Positions 8,531-16,151 of a stretch of DNA of 16,151 bases are shown in pieces (position 1 is the first letter of the stretch; each line of letters starts with the position of its first letter). The DNA is from Chromera velia (lineage: Eukaryota > Sar > Chromeraceae), in assembly GCA_018398765.1 (NCBI GenBank), contig JAHBMJ010005919.1, positions 1 to 16,151 of the forward strand. The letters are read 5' to 3'. The translations under genes were made by a program, and so were the position numbers. Under the pieces are notes generated by a model. It had not been told where the DNA came from, searched no databases, and saw only the letters and a list, made by a program, of their open reading frames with translations.

Positions 8531-8794
8531 ACTTACTATGATTGCCCGTCCGCGAATACATTCACGTCTTTTTTTCCCCCGTTGTGAGAGCTGTTCAAGT
8601 CAAGTTGGCATTGAAGTTGCAAGCCAATCATTGGCAGATTTCAACGTACCCTTCTGTGGGATGCGTGAGAAGCTCCCTCGACGTGCTGTGAAAACACGAA
8701 CCAAACAGGAGAAGAAGTGAGGGGCACACAGGCACTGGCAGACAGGAAAGTGTGTAGGCAGCCTGGCGGGATCAAACGGGGCATGCATGTCTGC
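8531..8794 (-). other. Probable 3' flank of the seven-exon gene
   Basis: This lies directly downstream of the minus-strand stop codon at 8795-8797. No coding frame is supported here. A 3' untranslated region is expected, but neither an AATAAA on the minus strand nor another end signal was found, so the transcript end is undefined. Confidence 0.35.
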
Positions 8795-10398
8795 TCACTC
8801 TGGGGAAGTACCGGTGTCGTTCTCGAGAACCAATAAGGGTCCACTTCCCTGGAGTTTGTAAGTCTGTGGCGCAACCGGACGGGGGGCAGGCGGCATGTCG
8901 GTCTGCTTCTGGGACTCCTGATGACTCTGCTCATCTCCCCGTGGAGTTCCTCCCGAAGCAAATACCCCCGGCTGCATCGCGGCCTTCTGAGTTGTTGACC
9001 TCAGGTGCATCCGCAACACCGAGTCCCTCATATGTGGGGGGCTGTTCAGACTCGGGAGGTTCGCCATGCGCTCGGACAGGCGGGGAGGGTTCTGGTTCTG
9101 GTTCGTGTGGGCAGAAGAGAACAGACTGCTGCTGCCACCTCGTCCTCTCCGGTGCATCTCCGGACTCACGGGCCTTGATGCTGGCCCTCCGAGAGGAGTC
9201 GGGTGCCATTGCTTCGAGTGGGGGGTCTGAGTGACTGAAGGAACAGCTCTCGGGCTCTGCTTTCCTTTTCCCCCCAGGGACTTCGCGAAGAGCCCCGAAG
9301 CGTTTTTGGGGGGGGCGCCTCGTTCGGGACTGGAGACGAAGGCGGCGGTGCTTGAAGGGGAGATGACTCCGTGAAGGAGACTCATGGGTGGAGTCTTGTT
9401 GGCTTTGGTGGCTGCTGATTTGTTGGCATGATCTGTCTGACGCACAGGGGGGAGGGGGGAAGGGTTCTGTCTCAGGGATGCGATCGCTTTCTCTCTCGGA
9501 TCCCTGTCACCTCCCTTGACAAGGAAGACAGAATTCTGAAATCCTGAATAGATAGCTCTCTGTGGACCTACTTCTCTCTGGAGTCGCTGTAGGGTCATCC
9601 ATCGGGGCAGAAATTCTTTGGCCTTCGATTGAAGTAACTCCACATCCTGATCTGCCACTTGATCGAAAATATCTTCAATGTCTTCTCCTGAAGAATTTTC
9701 GATGTTCGAGTCTGTCTGCTTGTCTCCACCCCCTGCTGCGTGGTCTGTCAGATCTTTTCTTGTTGACTGGCAGTGCCCCCCCTGAAGGTCAATCTTCTCC
9801 TCCCCTTCCTCCCCTTTGATCACCCCCTCATCCCCCTCCAACAGCTGCTTTTCCTTCCCCCCGGTTTCTGCAACACAATTCTCCCCCCCATCAGTTTCTG
9901 CAACACACTCCCCTGTGTCCCCCTCTGCACATACCACCGCCTCCTCCCCTATCAACTCTCTGAGTGCCTGAGGCAACATACCCAGGAAGGCAGCTGCAGA
10001 AGGGGAATTGGGGGGTTTCTGCTGCTGCTGTTCACTGATCGCGTGGGAGGGCGGCAGAGAAGACTCCTCGTCTCCCAATTGATTATCTCGATGAGTCCTC
10101 CCCTCCCTCATCATTACAGCCCTGTCGAGCGCCTGTGCAAAGATCAGAGCGCGCGCAACCTTGGCGGGCCCCCCACCGGGAGAGACGGGCCGCCCGGCGT
10201 TGGCAGAAGGAGATAGCAGGGTTGACTTTCTTCGTTGTTGGAATTGGTAGAAGGAAGGAGGGGGAGCACTGTGCGGACGGTCTGGAAAGTTTGTGCCTGG
10301 CTGTGTGTCAAAGAGGTGTAACGCCCCTCCCTCTGCTCCAGACTGGAAGACAGCCTTTTTCTGGACCGCTCTTTTCAGCAGAGTCCGTCGTTTCTTCT
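8795..10398 (-). CDS. Exon 7, terminal exon
   Basis: The acceptor TTTTGTGCAG restores Glu679, followed by KKRRTLLKRAVQKKAVF, a basic segment. The exon encodes residues 679-1212. It contains an imperfect CVAET duplication at about 843-857, a denser block with IEDIFDQVADQDVELLQSKA and FLPRWMTLQRLQREVG at about 920-956, and a Ser/Pro/Gln-rich tail. It ends TGTSPE and TGA at 8797-8795. Confidence 0.8.
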
Positions 10399-13300
10399 CT
10401 GCACAAAACAAAACAAAACAACACTCAGTCAGTTACAAGGAGCGTCAAACAACTAGACAGAGTTAAAGGCATGAAACTTGAGTCGTTCCGCTTTCGAGAC
10501 GAGGGGCAATACAGAAAACATCCGAAAGAACAAAAAAAACGAAAACAAAAAAGGACACGGAAACACACCTTCTCTCTATCTGCGCAACAGACACACAAAC
10601 CGAGGTGTCAAAGAAGTTCCAGCCCGTACTCATTGAATTAATGAATACAGACGGACTCACCTAGAGCCTCCGCCTTCTCAAAACCAGTCGGGAAGACGGC
10701 AGACAGAACGGGGCTGCGGGATCCCATCACCTGTCCGCTGTTCTCGAGGGCCCCTGCCTGTCCTCGGTGGCCTGCTGCTCTGCGTCGCGCGGCTCTCTCC
10801 ATTATTTGAATGCACAACTGCTGTGTTGCCTCTCTCCCTCTCCCCCTTCCCTCTTTCCCCCCCACTGCACCACCTGAACCCTTTCCTCCTGCTCCAGCTG
10901 CTGCACTCCCGCTTGCAAGCCCTCCTGTCTCTACTTCATCCTCACCCCCGGCAACTGCGCCTCCGTCTTCATCACCCCTGCCACCATCTTTCTCACCCGA
11001 ATCCCCAGCATCCCCACCACTGCGGTCCCCCACTGCCCCCCCTCCCATCCTACGACGGTCTGAACCCCTCATGGCCTCCGCTGCTTTCAGCTCCTGCACT
11101 CATGAATCAATCAACAAGACACAAACAATTGAACAAATAACACGCATCCATGCAGAGACTCTACCCACAAACAAACGGACCTTCCATCTCTTGTGAAGAG
11201 ACCAGTGCAATTTCTTTCAACGCAGGCAAGGAAGAGGACGTTTCTTTCTTTTCTGAGCGGGGGCGAGCTCGACCTTGATCTAGATGAGGAGACAAATAAG
11301 GACGGAAGGGGTGCACCCAGACACAGACAGACGGACAGACAGAAATTGAGACCGTATGACTTTCTTTTTGTCCCCTGCATTTTTTTCCTTCTAGGCAAAT
11401 AGACAGAAAAGACAGATTTCAACGCAGGTGTCGAGAGTTGATGCTTGCAGTTATCCATTCACCTCGACAAATCCCTCCCTCCCTTCCGCCCCCCCCTCGG
11501 CTGACCCTTGCAAGTTCCTCGGCCTCCCTCTGTTTCTGTGCCTCAAAGCTTCTTCGTGCGTAGTTGAATGCGTCTGTTCTGAGAAGTCTGTGAAGTTCCA
11601 GGTCCACTGCAGGAAGGTGGGGAGACCTGGCAAAGACCGTCTGGACGATTCGAGAGAGAAGGTGAAAGCCGGCCTCGAAGAGAGCCTGGCCACTGGGAGG
11701 GGGACCGTTGGGAGAGGCGAGGGAGGCGGTCTGTCCCTTCTTCGGAGACAGCAGCCTGCCCCCACCGATAGATGAGGCATGCGAAGAGGAGCCCCCTCCT
11801 CCTCCTCCCGAAGCAGCCTGAGGAGATTCTTGCTTCTCGGCCCCCCCACCGAATACGCGCCCTGAGAGGAGAAGAATGTAGGCCCTGCATCCATGCAGAC
11901 AGAGACACAGACACACACAGCAATCGATCTGTTTGTGTGTGTGTGTGTGTGTGTGCGTGTGTGTGTGCGTGTGTATGTCTGCGTGTGTGTGCGCGTTCTG
12001 GAGTTAGGGGATATGGGAAAAAGTGCACTTCGGCATTTTCAAATTTCTAATTGGCCTTATCAGATCTGAGAGAGTACGGATGTGAGTGAGTCCTTTACTC
12101 ACTCACTCACTCACTCACTCACACACACACACACACACACACACAAAGTAGCGGACCTCAACTGTTTCTCTCACGCTTTCTCTCTTCTCATTTCAAGAGC
12201 GATGTGCGGTATTCAAACTTTATCCTGGGGTGTACTTTTGTTTTTTGGACCGACCTCGCGATGTCCCTCTTTCGAATTTCCAGAGCCTTCTGAAAAATGA
12301 GCATCGGATTTAGAGGAGACGAGGAGGTAATTGATTCCTTCTCCGCCGCCACCTCCTCCTCATTTCCCTCTCCGTCTCCTTGGCCCAGCAGATTCTCTCC
12401 TGACTGGTCCCCTCCCTCCTTCCCCGCATCCCCCTCAGCAGTCTGGCCTCCCTCCCCTCCCTGCAAGGGGGCAGAATTGAGTTCCGCCGCAGGGCCCGTG
12501 GAGTCCTCTTGATCTCCCGTTAACTTGAGTGCCTCTGCCGCGTCGTTGCTTGTTGAGTGTTGTGCGGCGTTTTCTTTTTCTTCTTTTCCGTTTTGCTCCT
12601 CCTGGTCCTCTTCGTCCTCTTCGCTCTCATCATCCTTCTCCTTCTCCTTCTGCTTCTCCTTCTCGTTGTCTCCATGGGGGGAGACTGAAGGAGACTGCGG
12701 TTGCTGTGGGGGTGTGGACTTTCTTTCTTCCCTTTCACCTCCTGTTTCTGTCCCCCCTTTGCTTTCCTCGTCCCCTGCCGTACCGTTGCTCTCCTGCTGA
12801 TGCTGTGAGGGAGCAGGGGGGGTCTGTGGCTTCTCCCTGCTGCCTGTGCCTCCCTCTCCCGCCTTCACAGAGGGAGGAGAAGGGGATCCTGGTCTTCCCT
12901 CTCCGACCGTCTCTTCGGCTTCCCCTTCCACATGCGGAAACTTGCCTTCTGGGACCGCACCAGTAGGAGACGTGGGCGAAAGAAGGGCATTGGAGGAGTT
13001 CGTCAAGCCGGGAGGTGCATTGGAGAGACCGAGGGGGGAGCTGCTCCCTCCTCCTTGCTGTGACTCTCCTTCCCCTTTCCGCTGAGATCGAGACAGGGGT
13101 CCTCCTCCGAGTGTCTCTCTAGACTTCGAATTCGAGAAGGAGGGCTGCGGGGGGGCGTGTTGCCAGTGCTGTCCTCCTCCGGGTTTCCTCTTGGCAGAAG
13201 CTTTCCTCTCGTCCTCCAACTCTTGCTCGGCTGCCGTGAGGGCCTCAAAGACGTCAAAATACGCCAACACCGCCCTGACTAGCTCCAGAAAACGCTGTGA

Positions 13301-14146
13301 CGTGAAAACAGTGAGAGCAGACAGGCAGAGTTTTTTTTTTTTCAACCAGCTTGGAGTGAGCGTAAAGAAGAAAGGGAGAGCATCGAAAGGCACGTTACTG
13401 GACCAGCTGGCAGACGCAAAAACAAAGAGAGAGGCAAAGGAGCAGAAGTGAGGAGCTTGAGACAGGACTGAAGAACAGAACAGCGGAAGGATCGAAGTAA
13501 GGAGGAAACCCGATTAAACAAATGCCGCCAGTGACAGGACCCAGCCTTTAAAACCAGTTTCATCATATTTCAATATCAGCGCTCTCTTTTGTAACCTTTT
13601 GCGACTGGCCTACGAAATAGAAGGTGGTGCAACATTCCGTGTGCACGTCCGGATTTTGTTCGCTTGATTGACACGCAGAAAAACCCCTAAACAAAGAAGC
13701 TGACCGCGTCCTCTGCAACCACTCGGATCTGGTTGGGAAGCCTCACGTTCCTCTCCTTCGCTGTGATGACCATGACAGCCAGCGCTGTCTGCAAACAAGT
13801 GGCCCGTGTATCTATATGTATATGCTGGCGCTTTGTTGAGATATGTGACCAGATAACATGGAAGACCAGGCTCTGCCCTGAGCTGTGCAATGAAAGAAGC
13901 GCAACGTACCTGGACGCTTGCTGTGAGGTCATCAGCTCCACCGTTCTTCCTGCTCGCACACCCAGGGAAGAGAGGGGGAAATTGAAAACGTCTGACCTTC
14001 GCGTATCAATACATGTATATACGTAACCATGTTCGGGCACTTGCTAAATTAGGTCTTGAGAAACAGAAAGCGAAGGAGAACACTCACTTTGAACCCATCA
14101 TGTGAACATGAGAGCGGCTGGGAGACCCCAAGGATTCAGTTGGCAT
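8795..14146 (-). CDS. Seven-exon gene, 1212-residue low-complexity protein of unknown function
   Basis: Joined coding exons on the minus strand: 14146-14088, 13949-13910, 13788-13705, 13294-12255, 11884-11506, 11093-10661 and 10398-8795. They total 3639 bases, or 1212 codons plus TGA. Every intron starts GT and ends AG, and the phases (2,0,0,2,0,1) fit at each junction. No family was recognised. Residues 20-100 (exons 2-4) and 472-545 (exons 5-6) look alpha-helical, and the latter is charged and coiled-coil-like across the splice. Residues 917-974 form a third compact, non-repetitive block. The rest is Ser/Pro/Gly/Glu/Gln-rich, with an acidic-lysine tract at about 271-303, which is typical of disordered regions. 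No signal peptide or transmembrane segment is evident. The start ATG has A at -3, and the upstream leader is open only without another usable ATG. The least certain joins are the exon 3 donor and the exon 5 acceptor. Confidence 0.75.
10661..11093 (-). CDS. Exon 6
   Basis: The acceptor GAGTGCAG opens it in phase 0 with ELKAAEAMRG, continuing the helix of exon 5. A Gly/Asp/Glu-rich tract follows, then QLCIQIMERAARRRAAG. It ends at CTAG|GTGAGT in phase 1, a consensus donor. Confidence 0.75.
11506..11884 (-). CDS. Exon 5, Gly/Ser linker plus helical block
   Basis: The phase-2 match with exon 4 selects the acceptor GGATGCAG at 11885. A stronger-looking acceptor (TTCTCCTCTCAG) lies 23 bases on at 11862 but would break the frame with exon 4. 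After a poly-Gly/Ser stretch comes FEAGFHLLSRIVQTVFAR and then FEAQKQREAEELAR, a helical segment that continues into exon 6. The donor is AGG|GTCAGC. Confidence 0.65.
11934..11991. repeat. (TG)n microsatellite in intron 4
   Basis: A run of TG dinucleotides with a few GC and AT interruptions on the + strand, lying inside intron 4 of the minus-strand gene. Confidence 0.9.
12097..12145. repeat. (CTCA)n followed by (CA)n microsatellite in intron 4
   Basis: CTCA tetranucleotides to about 12119 pass into CA dinucleotides to 12145. This is the complementary composition to the TG run 110 bases away in the same intron. Confidence 0.9.
12255..13294 (-). CDS. Exon 4, large low-complexity exon
   Basis: A strong acceptor (pyrimidine tract, then GTCACAG) opens it with RFLELVRAVLAYFDVFEAL, the most conserved-looking part of the protein. 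The rest is Gly/Ser/Pro/Gln-rich with an acidic-lysine tract, ending NPMLIFQKALEIRKRDIA. The donor is GAG|GTCGGT in phase 2. Confidence 0.75.
13705..13788 (-). CDS. Exon 3
   Basis: The acceptor is TTGTTTGCAG. It encodes 28 residues, starting TALAVMVITAKERNVRLP and ending VVAEDA, which look helical and amphipathic. The preferred donor is GCG|GTCAGC (phase 0). An alternative phase-0 donor, TTT|GTTTAG, four codons further on would add VSFF. Both keep the frame. Confidence 0.65.
13910..13949 (-). CDS. Exon 2 (40-base micro-exon)
   Basis: Bounded by a pyrimidine-rich acceptor ending GAGCAG and by the donor CCAG|GTACGT. Only the frame dictated by exon 1 both stays open and ends in phase 0, giving KKNGGADDLTASVQ (the first Lys is split). 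That frame continues without a break into exon 3. Confidence 0.7.
14088..14146 (-). CDS. Exon 1 (start codon) of the seven-exon gene
   Basis: Begins at ATG 14146 in context ACAAGATGC and encodes MPTESLGSPSRSHVHMMGS, ending in phase 2 at CAAA|GTGAGT, a near-consensus donor. Joining it to exon 2 restores Lys20. Extending the frame upstream across the proposed leader intron meets stops in all three frames, which supports this start. Confidence 0.7.
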
Positions 14147-14170
14147 CTTGTCTGCGCTGTGTGGGTGAAT

Positions 14171-14290
14171 CTGTACAGACAATCAGACGAATGGACAGAG
14201 GTCCGAGTGAGAAACGTGTGGTTGGTGTCACAGTTGCGGTTCAAGATTCGAAGGAAATCGTTCAGCTGTGATCGCAAGCATCTGAGTTAC
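14171..14290 (-). other. Proposed 5'-untranslated intron of the seven-exon gene
   Basis: The donor GGCAAG|GTAACT (GT at 14290-14289) and the acceptor TCTGTACAG (ending at 14171) flank 120 bases. Splicing would place a 24-base leader directly before ATG 14146. No coding frame passes through the junction without a stop, so the upstream exon (from about 14291 upward) would be untranslated. Confidence 0.5.
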
Positions 14291-14291
14291 C

Positions 14292-14540
14292 TTGCCTCAA
14301 CTTCATGAACCCGTGCCTTCCCGATGAGTCCTTCTTCATGCAGAAACGTGAAGTGTGAGTTCTCGCGGAGCCATACCAAAACAGACGATTAACGGAGCGA
14401 GAACACAGGTTCAGCTGGAAGACCGCGCGGTAAAAGCGCAAGCCGCTGAGACATTTGATACAAGTATATTGACCCGGTCGGGCCTCGGCCACGGCTTCGC
14501 GCCTTGGCCTTGGCCCCTATCCCCTCAATTAATACACATC
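14292..14540 (-). promoter_or_regulatory. Probable leader exon and promoter region of the seven-exon gene
   Basis: This stretch lies between the proposed leader intron and the satellite. Short open frames are present, but none joins to the gene in frame. The transcription start is expected here; no clear TATA or initiator motif was recognised. Confidence 0.3.
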
Positions 14541-14988
14541 TTCCTCTCGCTGCCTCTTTTCTTCTTGCCTGGCTGTTTCCTTCTTGCCTGCCTCTCTCTT
14601 TCTCGCCTGCCTGTCTCCTTCTTGCCTGCCTCTCTTCTTTTCGCCTGCCTCTCTCCTACTTGCCTGCCTGTCTCCTTCTCGCCTGCCTTTCTTCTTCTTG
14701 CCTGCCTTTCTTCTTCTCACCTGCCTCTCTCCGTCTCGCCTGCCTCTCTGTTCCTTGCCTGCCATACTTGTTCGTCTCCTTCCTGACTGCCCCTTTCCTT
14801 CTTGCCTGTCTCTCTCCTTCTTGTCTCCCTTTCCCTTTTTGCCTGCTTGTCACCTTCTCGCCTACCTGTCTCCTACTTGCGTGCCTCTCTCCTTCTTGCC
14901 TGCCTGTCACCATCTCGCCAGACTGCCTTCTCCTTGCTTGCGTCTTTCCACTCGCCTGCCTGTTTCCTTCTTGTTTGCCTCTCTTTAA
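14541..14988. repeat. 19-bp minisatellite, first block
   Basis: Degenerate tandem copies of a 19-base unit like GCCTGCCTCTCTCCTTCTC. Spacing between successive GCCTGCCT words is 19 bases, for example around 14640-14700. It is almost wholly pyrimidine on the + strand. All three forward frames stay open (Leu/Ser/Pro/Cys-rich) because the unit contains no stop, so the long frames here are not genes. Confidence 0.9.
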
Positions 14989-15512
14989 TGCATCCATCCA
15001 TCCATCCATCCCGCTATCTATCCATCCATCCATCCATCCCTCCATCCATCCATCCATTCCTCCATCCATCCATCCATCCATGCACTCCTCAATCCATCCA
15101 TCCATTCCTCAATCCATCCATCAATCCATCTATCCATCCATGCATCCATCCATGTATGCCATCCATCCATTCCTCAATCCATCCATCCATTCCTGAATCC
15201 ATCCATTCATCCATTCATCCATCCATCCATCCATCTATCCCATCCATCCATGCATCCATCCATCCATCCATCTATCCATTCCTCAATCTATCCATCGATC
15301 CATCCATCTATCCATCCCTCCATTCATCCATCCATCCATCCATCCATCCATCCACCCATATTCCATCCATCCATACATCCATCCATTCCTCAATCCATCC
15401 ATCGATCCATCCATCCATCCATCTATAATATTATCCATCCATCCATCCATCCATCCATTCATCCATCCATCCATTCATCCATCCATCCATCTATCCATCC
15501 ATCCATCCATCC
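14989..15512. repeat. (CATC)n microsatellite block
   Basis: About 520 bases of CATC/ATCC tetranucleotides, broken by short variants such as CATTCCTCAATCC. That variant recurs at several places and marks a longer internal period. The frames read as Ser-Ile-His-Pro on the + strand and Met-Asp-Gly-Trp on the - strand; neither is taken as coding. Confidence 0.95.
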
Positions 15513-16151
15513 TTGCCTGCCTGTCTCCTCTTCTCCTGCCTGTCTCCTTCTTACCTGCGTGTCTCCTCCTTGCCTGCTTCTCTTCTTCTCGCCTGCCTCT
15601 GTCCCTCTTGCCTGCCGATTTTCTCTCGCCTGCCTCTTTCCTTCTCGCCTGCCTGTCTCCTCCTTCCTGCCTCTGTTCTTCTCGCCTGCTTCTCTCCCTC
15701 TCGCCTGCCTCTCTCCTTCTCGCCTGCCTTTCTCCTTCTCGCCTGCCTCTTTTCTTCTTGCCTGCCTCTCTCCTTCTCGCCTCCCTGTCTCCTCCTTGTT
15801 TGCTTCTCTCTTTCATTCCTGCCTGCCTCCATCTTGCCTGCCTGTCTCCTTCTCGCCTGCCTCCCTCCTTCTTGCCTGCCCGTCTTCTTCTTGCCTGCCT
15901 GTTTCCTTCTCTCCTGCCTCTCTTCTTCTCGCCTGCCTCATTCCTTCTTGCCTGCCTTTGTCTTTTTTGCTTGCCTATCTTCCTCTCGCTGCCTCTTTTC
16001 TTCTTGCCTGGCTGTCTTCTTCTTGTCGCCTCTCTGTTTCTCGCCTGTCTGTCTCCTTCTTGCCTGCCTCTCTTCTTTTCGACTGCCTCTCTCCTACTTG
16101 CCTGCCTGTCTCCTTCTCGCCTGCTTTTCTTCTTCTCGCCTGCCTCTCTCC
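15513..16151. repeat. 19-bp minisatellite, second block (continues past the window)
   Basis: Same unit and strand bias as the block at 14541-14988. From 15977 the sequence repeats the start of the first block (ATCTTCCTCTCGCTGCC and on to the window end, against 14538 onward) with few differences and a one-base deletion. The composite therefore appears to be repeating at a spacing of 1439 bases. Confidence 0.9.

Noticed and set aside
9234-9248. Fifteen bases shared between exon 7 and the foldback repeat near 1404-1418
   Set aside because: In exon 7 they are ordinary codons. A single short match of this kind is expected by chance at a modest rate in a window this size, and the flanks do not match.
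11862-11863. Acceptor with a strong pyrimidine tract inside exon 5
   Set aside because: Using it would require a phase-1 donor at the end of exon 4, and none was found. The acceptor at 11885 keeps the frame. It may still serve as an alternative site.
14262-14492. Minus-strand open frame upstream of the seven-exon gene as a coding first exon
   Set aside because: Spliced at 14290/14171, all three frames hit a stop in or before the next exon, so it is treated as untranslated leader.
14504-15428. Several overlapping long open frames across the satellite
   Set aside because: Neither the 19-bp unit nor the tetranucleotide contains stops in most frames. Frames on both strands are open for that reason alone.

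Overview
The window looks like nuclear DNA of a eukaryotic microbe. The large minus-strand gene can only be read by removing GT-AG introns of about 120-410 bp. The region also holds long microsatellites, a kilobase-scale polypyrimidine tract and a 5'-truncated LINE retrotransposon. A repeat-rich alveolate alga such as a chromerid would fit, but the sequence gives no decisive taxonomic marker, so that is a low-confidence guess.

Layout. 1-1290 has no gene I can support. 1290-1895 is a small array of foldback (nested palindromic) repeats. 2150-3140 is almost pure pyrimidine on the + strand. 3290-4050 is AT-rich and empty. 4285-5410 (-) is the 3' end of a LINE with a zinc knuckle and restriction-like endonuclease, broken by a frameshift at an 11-base homopolymer. 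5410-6013 holds interleaved inverted repeats and a 16-bp TGCATGC-type palindrome. 6014-6637 (+) encodes a 207-residue, single-domain relative of elongation factor Tu with an N-myristoylation signal. Its last codons and stop are tandemly duplicated just downstream. 6742-8790 has no gene I can support.

8795-14146 (-) is one seven-exon gene, with an eighth 5'-untranslated exon proposed. The exons join in phase to give a 1212-residue protein that is mostly low complexity with a few helical blocks. No known family was recognised. 14540-16151 is a composite satellite: a 19-bp minisatellite, a (CATC)n block, then the minisatellite again. Its first segment recurs about 1.44 kb later.

The two genes show no functional link. 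The EF-Tu-like protein is the most interesting object. It keeps the P-loop, a near-normal G4 and the G5 motif, but it lacks domains 2 and 3, has a shortened switch I region and has lost the DCPGH histidine. It has gained a membrane anchor signal, so a role outside translation is likely (inference).
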